From: Lysobacter sp. cf310
Lineage (GTDB): Bacteria > Pseudomonadota > Gammaproteobacteria > Xanthomonadales > Xanthomonadaceae
DNA length: 64,000 nt
Direction: 5' to 3'
Assembly (NCBI RefSeq): GCF_900114355.1
Contig: NZ_FOSS01000002.1
Coordinates: 851,277 to 915,276, forward strand
Part shown: positions 28,342 to 36,677 of the stretch, one piece after another
How positions within the stretch are numbered: the first letter of the stretch is position 1
Layout: each line of letters starts with the position of its first letter
Position numbers and translations under genes: made by a program
The notes under the pieces: model-generated
The model's database searches: none
Told to the model about the DNA's origin: nothing
What the model saw: only the letters and a program-made list of their open reading frames with translations

Positions 28342-29781
28342 TCAGACCTGCACCGTCTTCCAGCGCCCGCGCGTGAACAGCCACAGCGTGAACAGGCCCA
28401 CCGAGGTCTCCGACACGAACACCGCCCAGAACACGCCGGACTGCTGCCAGTTCAAGCTGATGGCCAGGAAATAGGACAGCGGGATCTGGATCAGCCAGAA
28501 GAACACCACGTTGATCTTGGTCGGAGTCATGGTGTCGCCGGCGCCGTTGAAGGCCTGCACGGTAACCATCCACCAGCCGTAGACGAAGAACGAGTAGGAC
28601 AGGATGCGCAGCCATTCGGCGCCGATCTCGATCACCTTGGCGTCCTGGGTGAAGAAGCCGATCAGCTGCTGCGGGAACAGAAAGAACAGCACCGACACGA
28701 TCACCAGATAGGCCATGTTGTACCAGCCGATGCGCCACACCGAAGCCTCGGCGCGCTCGGGCTGCTCGGCGCCGAGGTTCTGGCCCACCAGCGTCGCCGC
28801 CGCGTTGGACATGCCCCAGGCCGGCATCATCGTGAACATCATCAAGCGGATCGCGATGGTGGCGCCGGCCACCGCCTCGCTGCCGACGCTGGCCAGGATG
28901 CGCATCAGGAAGATCCACGAGGTCATCGCCACGATCATCTGGCCGATGCCGCCCAGCGAGGTGCGCACCACATGCCAGAGCAGCGATCCGCGCCAGACCA
29001 ACTGCGCGGCCACGACGCGGATGTGTTTGCCGCCGTGGAACAGTACCCACAACTGGAACGCCACGCCCGCGCCGCGACCGATGTTGGTGGCGATGGCCGC
29101 GCCCTCGATGCCCAGCGCGGGCACCGGGCCCAGGCCGAAGATCAGCAAGGGACACAGCAGGATGTTCAGGCCGTTGGACAACCACAGCACCCGCATCGCG
29201 ATGGCTGCGTCGCCGGCGCCGCGGAAGATCGCGTTGATCACGAACAACAGCATGATCACCGCGTTGCCGCCCAGCATCCATTGGGTGTAGCGGTAGCCGT
29301 GCTCGATGCTCCAGGCATCGGCGCCCATCAGCCGCAGCAGATCCTGGGCATAGACGATGCCGAGTATGGCCGGCAGCACCGACACCAGCACGGCGACGAA
29401 GATCGCCTGCACCGCGGTCACCGCCGCGTCCTCGCGCTTGCCCTCGCCGATGCGGCGCGCGACCAGCGCGGTCACCGCCATCGCCAGGCCCATCGCGACC
29501 GCGTACAGCAGGAACAGATAGCTTTCGGTCAGGCCCACCGTCGCCACCGCGGACGGGCCGAGCTTGGCGACGAAGAAGATGTCGACCACCGCGAAGGTCG
29601 ACTCCAGCACCAGCTCCAGCACCATCGGCACCGCCAACAGGAACACCGCGCGTCGCAGCGGGATCTTGGTGTAATCGGCGTTGGTGCCGCGCACGGCTTC
29701 GCGTATCTCGCTCCACAGCGAGCCGGTGGGCACATGCGGGGCGGTATCGGACTCGGGGACGGTGGGGGTTTGCTGACTCAT
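28342..29781 (-). CDS. MATE-family efflux transporter
   Basis: A 479-aa inner-membrane protein with about twelve helices in two six-helix MATE repeats: LAVPMVLELVLESTFAVVDI begins the first, TSLGGIGQMIVAMTSWIFLM the second, and AIFRGAGDAAIA / AFNGAGDTMTP are the paired conserved loops. MATE pumps export cationic drugs and metabolites against Na+ or H+. An N-terminal soluble tail of about 40 residues is longer than usual. Substrate unknown; no regulator is adjacent. Confidence 0.93.
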   Translation of the reverse strand: MSQQTPTVPESDTAPHVPTGSLWSEIREAVRGTNADYTKIPLRRAVFLLAVPMVLELVLESTFAVVDIFFVAKLGPSAVATVGLTESYLFLLYAVAMGLAMAVTALVARRIGEGKREDAAVTAVQAIFVAVLVSVLPAILGIVYAQDLLRLMGADAWSIEHGYRYTQWMLGGNAVIMLLFVINAIFRGAGDAAIAMRVLWLSNGLNILLCPLLIFGLGPVPALGIEGAAIATNIGRGAGVAFQLWVLFHGGKHIRVVAAQLVWRGSLLWHVVRTSLGGIGQMIVAMTSWIFLMRILASVGSEAVAGATIAIRLMMFTMMPAWGMSNAAATLVGQNLGAEQPERAEASVWRIGWYNMAYLVIVSVLFFLFPQQLIGFFTQDAKVIEIGAEWLRILSYSFFVYGWWMVTVQAFNGAGDTMTPTKINVVFFWLIQIPLSYFLAISLNWQQSGVFWAVFVSETSVGLFTLWLFTRGRWKTVQV

Positions 29782-30323
29782 CGGGACCTATCCATGCGCT
29801 GGAGGGACGGGAGTACGGCGGAGGCCGTCGTACCGGATACGGGTACGACGAACCAGGGGCGGCGAATTCGACATGCGCAGGCCGATCCGTCGCTGGCCGC
29901 CCTCAGGCCCGGCCAACCGCCCCGCGCATCCTGCCGCGCGGCCGTCTCACCGGTTGGGACGGCCGCCCTATTCAGCCATGTTGCGCGCGATACCGAAACT
30001 GTCGGAAAGCTTGAAACGTCGCGCCGCACCGCGCCCTTCGCTATGCGCGTACCGACTGTCGGGGCGTCGCAGCCGAGGCCGGCGCATCGCCTGACGGATG
30101 CGCCCGGCTCGATCCGGTCGCGTTCATCGGCATCGAGTGCAAAAAAACCTGCCGCGCCAAGAGGATGGCCGCGAAATTCTCGCGCCCCGGTGATCCGCAC
30201 CGCGCGCTGAACGAGGGTGCATACACCGGCTCCACCGAGAAACCGGTATGCACGCGATGTCGATCCCGGCCCCGCTCGTTCGTCGGACACAGTGAGGGCT
30301 ACACCTCGCCTAGGAGACTACCC
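29782..30323. other. Intergenic region without a supported gene
   Basis: A 542-bp stretch between the MATE and AHSA1 genes. Open frames here are Arg/Pro-rich without family resemblance. It holds one clear inverted repeat (30217-30253) and an AAAAAAA run near 30143; otherwise I see nothing in it. Confidence 0.6.
30217..30253. repeat. Inverted repeat upstream of the AHSA1 gene
   Basis: GTGCATACACCGG and CCGGTATGCAC pair over 11 bp apart from one bulged A, with a 13-nt spacer. It is located 71-107 bp before the ATG at 30324; it is a possible regulator site or leader hairpin. Confidence 0.45.
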
Positions 30324-30767
30324 ATGACCGGCACCGTCCGTTTGCACCGCGTTTTCACCGCCCCCGCCGAGCGCGTCTATCGCGCGTTCCTCGACGCCGC
30401 CGCCCTGTCCAAGTGGCTGCCGCCCGACGGCTTCACCTGCACCGTGCACGAGCTGGACGCGCGCGTCGGCGGCAAGTACCGCATGAGCTTCACCAATTTC
30501 TCGAACGATCAGGGCCACAGCTTCGGCGGCACCTACCTGGAGCTGGTGCCGAACGAACGCATCGTCCACGACGATCGCTTCGACGCCCCCGAGCTGCCCG
30601 GCACCATGGTCACCACCATCAGCTTGCGCAGCGTGTCCTGCGGCACCGAGCTGCAGGTGGTGCAGGAAGGCATCCCCGACGCGATCCCGCCGGAGCAGTG
30701 CTATCTGGGCTGGCAGGAATCGCTGACCCTGCTGGAGCGCCTGATCGAACCGACGATACCGGGCTGA
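30324..30767 (+). CDS. SRPBCC-fold AHSA1-like protein
   Basis: A 147-aa protein of the activator-of-Hsp90-ATPase-like (AHSA1) group of the SRPBCC fold: VRLHRVFTAPAERVYRAFLD, ALSKWLPPDGFTCTVHELDA, GKYRMSFTNFSNDQGHSFGG and the final LGWQESLTLLERLIEP helix. Such proteins form a hydrophobic cavity; in bacteria they often accompany ArsR repressors, but none is adjacent here. TAGGAGA precedes the ATG. A hairpin follows. Confidence 0.87.
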   Translation: MTGTVRLHRVFTAPAERVYRAFLDAAALSKWLPPDGFTCTVHELDARVGGKYRMSFTNFSNDQGHSFGGTYLELVPNERIVHDDRFDAPELPGTMVTTISLRSVSCGTELQVVQEGIPDAIPPEQCYLGWQESLTLLERLIEPTIPG

Positions 30768-30791
30768 TCGCGGCCGCCCAGCGCGAACGAA

Positions 30792-30813
30792 GACGGCCCG
30801 AACACGGGCCGTC
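30792..30813 (+). terminator. Hairpin terminator after the AHSA1 gene
   Basis: GACGGCCCG-AACA-CGGGCCGTC, a 9-bp stem 24 bp after the stop; no T-run, so weak by sequence. Confidence 0.5.
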
Positions 30814-30841
30814 GATTCGCTCGCTGCTCCCCCGCAAGCCC

Positions 30842-30940
30842 TGTAGGAGCGGCGCAAGCCGCGACCGCGCCAACCCAACTGCGGCGAAACTGACGCCGTG
30901 CGCGGTTACCCCGCGGTTGCGGCTCGCGCCGCGCCCACCA
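30842..30940. repeat. REP pair, degenerate
   Basis: A GTAGGAGCGGCGCAAGCCGCGACC unit is followed about 65 bp later by the inverse unit GGTTGCGGCTCGCGCCGCGCCC. It sits beyond the 3' end of hutU. Confidence 0.7.
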
Positions 30941-30973
30941 GAGGCAGCCGCGATATCCGCGGCTGCCGCAGGC

Positions 30974-32644
30974 TCACAGCATCGGCAGCTTCAGGCCCTG
31001 CTCCTTCGCGCAGGCCTGGGCGATCTCGTAACCCGCATCGGCATGGCGCATCACGCCGGTACCCGGGTCGTTCCACAGCACGCGCGCGATGCGCTGGTCG
31101 GCGGCTTCGCTGCCGTCGCAGACGATGACCACGCCGGAGTGTTGCGAATAGCCCATGCCGACGCCGCCGCCGTGGTGCAGCGAGACCCAGGTCGCGCCGC
31201 CGGCCACGTTGAGCATGGCGTTGAGCAGCGGCCAATCGCTGACCGCATCGCTGCCGTCCTTCATCGCCTCGGTCTCGCGGTTGGGCGAGGCCACGCTGCC
31301 GCTGTCGAGATGATCGCGGCCGATCACAACCGGCGCCTTGAGCTCCCCGTTGCGGACCATCTCGTTGAAGGCCAGGCCGAGCTTGTGGCGCAGGCCCAGA
31401 CCGACCCAGCAGATGCGCGCCGGCAGGCCCTGGAAGCTGATGCGTTCCTTGGCCATGTCCAGCCAACGGTGCAGGTGCGCGTCGTCGGCGATGATTTCCT
31501 TGACCTTGGCGTCGGTCTTGTAGATGTCCTCCGGATCGCCGCTGAGCGCGACCCAGCGGAACGGGCCGACGCCGCGGCAGAACAGCGGTCGCACGTAGGC
31601 CGGCACGAAGCCTGGGAAATCGAACGCGTTTTCGCAACCCACGTCCTGGGCCATCTGGCGGATGTTGTTGCCGTAGTCGAAGGTCGGGATGCCCTGGCGC
31701 TGGAACGCGAGCATCGCCTCCACGTGCACGCGCATCGACCGCTTGGCCGCGTCGCGCACGCCTTCGGGATCGGTCTTCTGCGCGGCCAGCCACTGCTCGA
31801 CGCTCCAGCCGATCGGCAGGTAGCCGTGGACCGGATCGTGGGCGCTGGTCTGGTCGGTGACCGCGTCCGGGCGCACGCCGCGGCGCACCAGCTCGGGCAG
31901 CACTTCGGCGGCATTGCCCAGCAGCGCGATCGAACGCGCCTCGCCGGCGGTGGTGTACTTGGCGATGCGCGCCAGCGCGTCGTCCAGGTCGCTGGCCTGC
32001 TCGTCGACGTAGCGGGTGCGCAGGCGCATGTCGATGCTGCTCTGCTTGCATTCGATGTTCAGCGAACAGGCACCGGCCAGCGACGCCGCCAACGGCTGCG
32101 CGCCACCCATGCCGCCCAGGCCCGCGGTCAGGATCCACTTGCCCTTGAGGTCGCCGCCGTAGTGCTGGCGGCCCATCTCGACGAAGGTTTCGTAGGTGCC
32201 CTGGACGATGCCCTGCGAGCCGATGTAGATCCAGCTGCCGGCGGTCATCTGGCCGTACATCATCAAGCCCTTCTTATCGAGCTCGTTGAAGTGCTCCCAG
32301 GTCGCCCAGTGCGGGACCAGGTTGGAATTGGCCAGCAGCACGCGCGGCGCGTCGGCATGGGTCGGGAACACGCCGACCGGCTTGCCCGACTGGATCAGCA
32401 GGGTTTCGTTGTCCTCCAGCTCGCGCAGCGTTTTCAGGATCGCGTCGAACGAGGGCCAGTCGCGCGCGGCGCGGCCGATGCCGCCATAGACCACCAGCTC
32501 GGCCGGGTTCTCGGCCACTTCCGGATCCAGGTTGTTCTGGATCATGCGGTAGGCCGCCTCGCTCAACCACGACTTGCAGGTCTTGTCGCTGCCGCGCGGG
32601 GCGCGGATGACGCGGGTGGGATCGTTGCGGCTGGCTGCGGACAT
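30974..32644 (-). CDS. hutU: Urocanate hydratase
   Basis: A 556-aa protein of exactly the usual length for HutU. It catalyses urocanate to imidazolone propionate, the second step of histidine degradation. Typical landmarks: an early [34 protein letters not shown], the NAD-binding [37 protein letters not shown], and the active-site [20 protein letters not shown] and [16 protein letters not shown] near the end. The ATG at 32644 matches the family start. hutH is not in the window; hutF and hutI lie 6-9 kb away. The divergent TetR gene is 144 bp upstream, with a palindrome between them. Confidence 0.97.
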   Translation of the reverse strand: MSAASRNDPTRVIRAPRGSDKTCKSWLSEAAYRMIQNNLDPEVAENPAELVVYGGIGRAARDWPSFDAILKTLRELEDNETLLIQSGKPVGVFPTHADAPRVLLANSNLVPHWATWEHFNELDKKGLMMYGQMTAGSWIYIGSQGIVQGTYETFVEMGRQHYGGDLKGKWILTAGLGGMGGAQPLAASLAGACSLNIECKQSSIDMRLRTRYVDEQASDLDDALARIAKYTTAGEARSIALLGNAAEVLPELVRRGVRPDAVTDQTSAHDPVHGYLPIGWSVEQWLAAQKTDPEGVRDAAKRSMRVHVEAMLAFQRQGIPTFDYGNNIRQMAQDVGCENAFDFPGFVPAYVRPLFCRGVGPFRWVALSGDPEDIYKTDAKVKEIIADDAHLHRWLDMAKERISFQGLPARICWVGLGLRHKLGLAFNEMVRNGELKAPVVIGRDHLDSGSVASPNRETEAMKDGSDAVSDWPLLNAMLNVAGGATWVSLHHGGGVGMGYSQHSGVVIVCDGSEAADQRIARVLWNDPGTGVMRHADAGYEIAQACAKEQGLKLPML

Positions 32645-32771
32645 GGCGGTTTCCGGCGTTCGAGTGTGTAGGAAATTATCGCGCCGCGTTCTCAGCGCCC
32701 GCCAGCGCGCGCGACGCGAATACGCGCCCGCGCCGGCCGATTTCGCCCCGATTCGCCACGGCCGCGAGAAA

Positions 32772-32790
32772 ATGTATACGCTGTATACAT
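32772..32790. promoter_or_regulatory. Perfect palindromic operator overlapping the TetR start codon
   Basis: ATGTATAC-GCT-GTATACAT is an 8-bp perfect inverted repeat with a 3-nt spacer. Its last two bases are the first two of the TetR start codon. Position and symmetry fit an autoregulatory TetR site; it is also 128 bp from the hutU start, so hutU could share it. Confidence 0.75.
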
Positions 32791-33370
32791 GAGCGCACCC
32801 GCCACCGCCGACCGGATCCTGCGCGCCGCCCGCGCCCTGTTCGAGCGCGACGGCGCCGCCGCGGTCAGCATGCGCCGGGTCGCCGAGGCGGTCGGGATCA
32901 CGCCGATGGCGATCTACCGCCACTTCCCCAATCGCGAGGCCCTGCTCAAGCGCATCAGCGACGACAGCTTCCAGGAGATCGCCCGCCACTGGAGCGCGCG
33001 CAAGGAAGGCGGCGACGTGATCGCGCGCCTGTTGGCGATCCAGCGCATCTACCTCGACTATGCGCTCGCCCATCCGCATCTGTTCGACCACGCCTTCTCG
33101 ATGCGGCGCGAGGACGCGCGCCGCTATCCCGATGACTTCCGCGCGCGTCGCTCGCCCACGCTGAACGTGGTCGCCGACGTGGTGATCGAGGCCCAGCAGG
33201 CCGGCCTGTTGAAGGCCGGCGATGCCTGGGACATCGCGATGACGCTGTGGGCGCAATCGCATGGTCTGATCTCGCTCTACCGCGGCGGCCGCTTCAATTA
33301 CGACGATCGTCAGTTCCGCGCCTTCTACGAGGCTTCGCTGGGGCGAGTGCTGGATGGGCTCAGGGCTTGA
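32789..33370 (+). CDS. TetR/AcrR-family regulator
   Basis: A 193-aa TetR-type regulator with the N-terminal HTH ([52 protein letters not shown]) and an alpha-helical C-terminal ligand domain rich in hydrophobic residues ([20 protein letters not shown]). It is divergent from hutU. A perfect palindrome overlaps its start codon, which points to autorepression and possible control of hutU. Classical hut regulators are GntR-type (HutC) or others; a TetR control would be unusual. No ribosome site stands out, because the operator occupies the leader. Confidence 0.9.
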   Translation: MSAPATADRILRAARALFERDGAAAVSMRRVAEAVGITPMAIYRHFPNREALLKRISDDSFQEIARHWSARKEGGDVIARLLAIQRIYLDYALAHPHLFDHAFSMRREDARRYPDDFRARRSPTLNVVADVVIEAQQAGLLKAGDAWDIAMTLWAQSHGLISLYRGGRFNYDDRQFRAFYEASLGRVLDGLRA

Positions 33371-33428
33371 GCGTGGGGAGGAGTCCCTACGAGCCTCGCT
33401 CACGCCGACGCCGTTGCGCGGCCGTGGG

Positions 33429-33564
33429 GTAGGAGCGGCGTAAGCCGCGACCGCGCTGCTGCGCCTGCGACGAAGCTGCCCATTTATCGAGACAGGGGCA
33501 TCAGCTAACTGCATCGCGCCGGCCACTGTGAGATCACGGTCGCGGCTCACGCCGCTCCTACCCC
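33429..33564. repeat. REP pair, copy
   Basis: A GTAGGAGCGGCGTAAGCCGC unit at 33429 and the inverse GCGGCTCACGCCGCTCCTAC unit near 33542-33561 flank about 90 bp. Located between convergent genes (TetR and the small secreted protein). Confidence 0.8.
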
Positions 33565-33616
33565 AAAACCAAGTTCGGTCCGAAGCGTGATCGATACTCC
33601 GTGCGCCAGATACGAG

Positions 33617-33642
33617 AACGCCCGGTCGGAGCCGGGCGTTTT
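33617..33642. terminator. Hairpin downstream of the small secreted protein
   Basis: AACGCCCGG-TCGGAG-CCGGGCGTT, 9-bp stem, with TTTT overlapping the end on the plus strand. It lies between the REP pair and the stop of the minus-strand gene. Confidence 0.55.
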
Positions 33643-33662
33643 GGTTCGCGACACGCCAAGCG

Positions 33663-34076
33663 TCAGTGGATCGACGGATCCAACTGGCGCAGCGCCTCGG
33701 CGATGTCTGTCTGACCGGTGCGATCGATGTCGTCGCGGGTGTAGACGCGGCCGTTGGCGGCGACGCAGCCCTTGCGGCCCTTGCCGTTGGTCGCCGAACG
33801 GTCGCGGATATGCGTGCCGGTCTGGCGCAGGCAGTTGCGATCGACTTCGGTCTTGGACTTGGTGTCGGCCTGGGCCTGGGTACCGGAGGTACCGTCGGTA
33901 CGGAACTGCGTCGACACGTCGGTCCGTGCCGAAGTCGTTTGGCCCGAGGTCGTCTGGGCCGAAGTCGTTGCGCCCGGGGTCGTGTGGCCGGACGTGGTCT
34001 GGGTCGGAGCGGTGGTCTGCGCCGAGGCCGCGAAGGCGCAGGCCGCGAGCAGGCTGGCGAGCAATACACGTTTCAT
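33663..34076 (-). CDS. Small secreted Thr/Gln-repeat protein
   Basis: A 137-aa protein with a signal peptide (residues 1-19, AACAFAASA). It is followed by a low-complexity region of [T/G/A][Q/H/A]TT[S/P] pentapeptides and then a compact C-terminal part ([32 protein letters not shown]) with three Cys. The repeats come from five imperfect 15-bp DNA units at 33931-34005. Family unknown; the C-terminal part resembles small secreted proteins of Xanthomonadaceae. GAGGTG lies before the ATG at 34076. Confidence 0.75.
   Translation of the reverse strand: MKRVLLASLLAACAFAASAQTTAPTQTTSGHTTPGATTSAQTTSGQTTSARTDVSTQFRTDGTSGTQAQADTKSKTEVDRNCLRQTGTHIRDRSATNGKGRKGCVAANGRVYTRDDIDRTGQTDIAEALRQLDPSIH
33931..34005. 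repeat. Five imperfect 15-bp tandem units in a coding region
   Basis: Units such as GAAGTCGTTTGGCCC and GAGGTCGTCTGGGCC encode the TTS pentapeptides of the secreted protein at 33663-34076. The number of units could vary between strains. Confidence 0.75.
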
Positions 34077-34186
34077 ACGACACCTCGAACGCGTTGTGGA
34101 GATCGACGGCCGTAGCCGCCGTAGGACCACCATACGCCTCCAGGCACGCTAGTCGCGCGCCGCCCCCGCGCCCGTTTAGGCGCTCG

Positions 34187-34771
34187 TCAGCCTCGCGGGC
34201 AGGTCGTACGCCGGGCGTCGCGGAACGCCATCGCCTCGGCCGAGCTCACCGGCCGGCCTTCGACGCCGTCGTCGAACAAGACCCGCCACACGCCGTCGGG
34301 ATCGCGGTGCCAGACCGAGTGGAAGCTGCCGATCGAAAAGCGCTGCTTGGCGTCCGGCGCGCGGTCCTCGAACAAGGACGGTCCGCTGGACCAGGCCACG
34401 TCCGCGGCGCCGCCGATGGTCACGCGCGTGGGGTACCACTCCAGCCGCACCGCCTTGCCTTCGATGATGCCGGCCCAACGCTCGGCGATGGCCTTGCGGC
34501 CGCGTGTCGGTGCGCTGCGGCTGGCGCCGAACGCGGCCCCGGACTGCAGATGTGCCGCGAACGCAGCCGCATCGTGATCGGCGACCGATTGGGCGAAGCT
34601 GAGTTCGCGTGCCCAGACCTCGCATTCCTTGGCGCTGAGCTTGGGCAGCGAGTTCGGCGGCGGCGGAGGGTTCTCCATTACCACCGGCGCGGGCCCGGTC
34701 TGCGCCCAAACCGGCAGCCCTACGGCCAAGGACAGCGCCGCGACGGCGCAACGGACGGCGGTACGGCGCAT
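34187..34771 (-). CDS. Secreted NTF2/SnoaL-like (DUF4440-type) protein
   Basis: A 194-aa exported protein with a signal peptide (residues 1-23, AVGLPVWAQ). An NTF2-like fold follows: an N-terminal helix with ECEVWARELSFAQSVADHDA, the pocket strand AWSSGPSLFEDRAP and SIGSFHSVWHRDPDGVWRVL. Members bind small molecules or act as hydrolases or isomerases; no catalytic residues are obvious. GGAGAG precedes the ATG at 34771. It is divergent from the NPP phosphodiesterase gene. Confidence 0.78.
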   Translation of the reverse strand: MRRTAVRCAVAALSLAVGLPVWAQTGPAPVVMENPPPPPNSLPKLSAKECEVWARELSFAQSVADHDAAAFAAHLQSGAAFGASRSAPTRGRKAIAERWAGIIEGKAVRLEWYPTRVTIGGAADVAWSSGPSLFEDRAPDAKQRFSIGSFHSVWHRDPDGVWRVLFDDGVEGRPVSSAEAMAFRDARRTTCPRG

Positions 34772-34883
34772 GGCGACTCTCCGGGCAAAGGGCCAGGCCA
34801 CTATCGGCACAGGCGCCCGCCGCCGCCAGCGACGGAAGTCATGCCGACGTCTGGGCGCAATCTGCGCCCGTTATGATCCGGCC

Positions 34884-36134
34884 ATGCGCTCCTATTTGCC
34901 GGCGGCCGCGACCGCCCTGCTCGCCCTCTTCCTCGCCGCCTGCGCCACCCGCGCCCCGCAACCGGCCGCGGCCGAACCCGCGCCGGTGCTGCTGATCTCG
35001 ATCGACGGCTTCCGCAACGATTATTTCGAGCGCGGCCTCTCGCCCAACCTCGAACGCCTCGCGCGCGACGGCGTGCGCGCGGCGTGGATGAATCCCTCCT
35101 ATCCCTCGCTGACCTTTCCGAACCACTACACCATCGTCACCGGCCTGCGCCCGGACCACCACGGCATCGTCCACAACAGCATGTGGGAAGACGGCCTCGG
35201 CGATTTCCGGGTCGCCGACCGCAAGGCCGTGGGCGATACGCGTTGGTGGGGCGGCGAGCCGATCTGGGTCGGTGCCGAGAAGGCCGGCCTGCCCAGCGCG
35301 ACCCTGTTCTGGCCCGGCAGCGAAGCGCCGGTGCAAGGCCTGCGGCCGACACGCTGGAAGCTGTTCGACGAAACCGTTTCGGCCGATGCGCGCGTCGACC
35401 AGGTGCTGGCCTGGCTGGGCGAACCGACGGCGACGCGGCCGCGCGTGATCACCCTGTACTTCGATGCCCTGGACAAGGCCGGTCACGAGCACGGCCCGGA
35501 TTCGGTCGAGGTGCGCGACGCCATCCGCAGCATCGACGCCGCGATCGGCCGCCTGCTCGACGGCCTGGCCGCGCGCGACCAACTCGAACGCGTGAACCTG
35601 ATCGTGGTCTCGGATCACGGTATGGCCACGGTCGCTCCGGGCCACGCGATCGCGGTCGAGGACATGGTGTCGATGCAGGAAGCGACGGTGGTGTCGATCG
35701 GGCAGTCGATCGGCATCGCGCCCAAGCCCGGCTACGAAGCCGTGGTGGAGCGCAAGCTGCTCGGCCGCCACGACCAGTACGAATGCTGGCGCAAAGGCGA
35801 GCTGCCCGCGCGCTGGCATTACGGCCGGCACCCGCGCGTGCCGGCGATCGTGTGCCAGATGCACGAGGGCTGGGACGCGATCCAGCGTTCGGCGCTGGCG
35901 AAACGTCCGAATACCGATCGCGGCTCGCACGGCTACGACCCGGCGCTGCCGTCGATGCGCGCGATTTTCCTCGCGCGCGGCCCCGCATTCCGGCGTGGCG
36001 CGACCCTGCCCGCGTTCGACAACGTCGATGTCTATCCGCTGCTGGCGCGCCTGGTCGGCATCCGTGCGGCGCGCAACGACGGCGATATCGCGCCGCTGCT
36101 GCCGGCCTTGCGCGACGGCAGGCGCACGCCTTAA
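34884..36134 (+). CDS. NPP-type nucleotide pyrophosphatase/phosphodiesterase lipoprotein
   Basis: A 416-aa alkaline-phosphatase-superfamily enzyme of the NPP branch. A lipobox LAAC (Cys near residue 20) marks a lipoprotein. LLISIDGFRNDYFE carries the first metal Asp; SYPSLTFPNHYTIVTGLRPD carries the nucleophilic Thr of the NPP class; LYFDALDKAGHEHGPDS and VSDHGM carry the remaining metal ligands; the C-terminal GSHGYDP supplies the final His. The relative from Xanthomonas hydrolyses nucleotide diesters. It acts in the periplasm or on the outer membrane. Stop codons overlap by 3 nt with the convergent inhibitor gene. Confidence 0.92.
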   Translation: MRSYLPAAATALLALFLAACATRAPQPAAAEPAPVLLISIDGFRNDYFERGLSPNLERLARDGVRAAWMNPSYPSLTFPNHYTIVTGLRPDHHGIVHNSMWEDGLGDFRVADRKAVGDTRWWGGEPIWVGAEKAGLPSATLFWPGSEAPVQGLRPTRWKLFDETVSADARVDQVLAWLGEPTATRPRVITLYFDALDKAGHEHGPDSVEVRDAIRSIDAAIGRLLDGLAARDQLERVNLIVVSDHGMATVAPGHAIAVEDMVSMQEATVVSIGQSIGIAPKPGYEAVVERKLLGRHDQYECWRKGELPARWHYGRHPRVPAIVCQMHEGWDAIQRSALAKRPNTDRGSHGYDPALPSMRAIFLARGPAFRRGATLPAFDNVDVYPLLARLVGIRAARNDGDIAPLLPALRDGRRTP

Positions 36135-36547
36135 CGGACTTCGATCTTCCAGGCCACGCTGCGCACCGGCGGCACGTCCTTCTCCCAGGCGCGGCGGTAA
36201 TCCATCCGCAACTCGCCCTGGCCGTTGGCCAGCGCGCGGAAGCGCCAGGTCTGGGTTCCGCCACCGCCGACCGCGCCGGGATTCGACAAGGCCATCGCAG
36301 GCTCGCCGACCTGTTCCAGCGTGCCCGCCGCGGCGGCCCGATCGACGATCCAGCCGTAGCCGGTGCTGGGATTCGCTTCGACCTGGACCACGACGGTTTC
36401 GCCGACGCTCAATGCCACCGGCGCGGCGCTGTCGGCGACGCTGAGCACGCGCTCGGCGCCGGACGCCGGCGCGGAGCCGTTACCGCTGGCGCAGGCCGCC
36501 AGGCTCAGCGCGAGCGCGCAGCCGGCGAACAGATGACGAGAATTCAT
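36131..36547 (-). CDS. Chagasin-like (I42) protease inhibitor lipoprotein
   Basis: A 138-aa lipoprotein (LAAC, Cys19 or 20). The mature part carries the I42 chagasin signature: NPSTGYGWIVD (loop L2) and a later GGGTQTWRFRAL with MDYRRAWEKD (loop L6). Chagasins block papain-family cysteine proteases with three loops. In bacteria the target is often a host or self protease; none is encoded nearby. GCAGGGAGC precedes the ATG at 36547. Convergent with the NPP gene. Confidence 0.85.
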   Translation of the reverse strand: MNSRHLFAGCALALSLAACASGNGSAPASGAERVLSVADSAAPVALSVGETVVVQVEANPSTGYGWIVDRAAAAGTLEQVGEPAMALSNPGAVGGGGTQTWRFRALANGQGELRMDYRRAWEKDVPPVRSVAWKIEVR

Positions 36548-36677
36548 GGCGGAGCTCCCTGCTCGGACGGTGGCGCGGAGTATGCGCCGCGGGCGTCGAA
36601 ACCGCCGTGACGCGGCGTCCACGTCCATGTCCGAATCCGGCGAGTCCGGCCCCCGCGACGGTGCTAGCCTGGATCCC

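Noticed and set aside
29778-30290. 170-aa minus-strand frame upstream of the AHSA1 gene
   Set aside because: Composition is Arg/Ala/Thr-rich without family pattern, and it overlaps the start of the MATE gene.
32645-34069. N-terminal extension of hutU to 1031 residues
   Set aside because: The extension is Arg/Pro-rich, covers the TetR gene on the other strand, and the family length is met exactly by the start at 32644.
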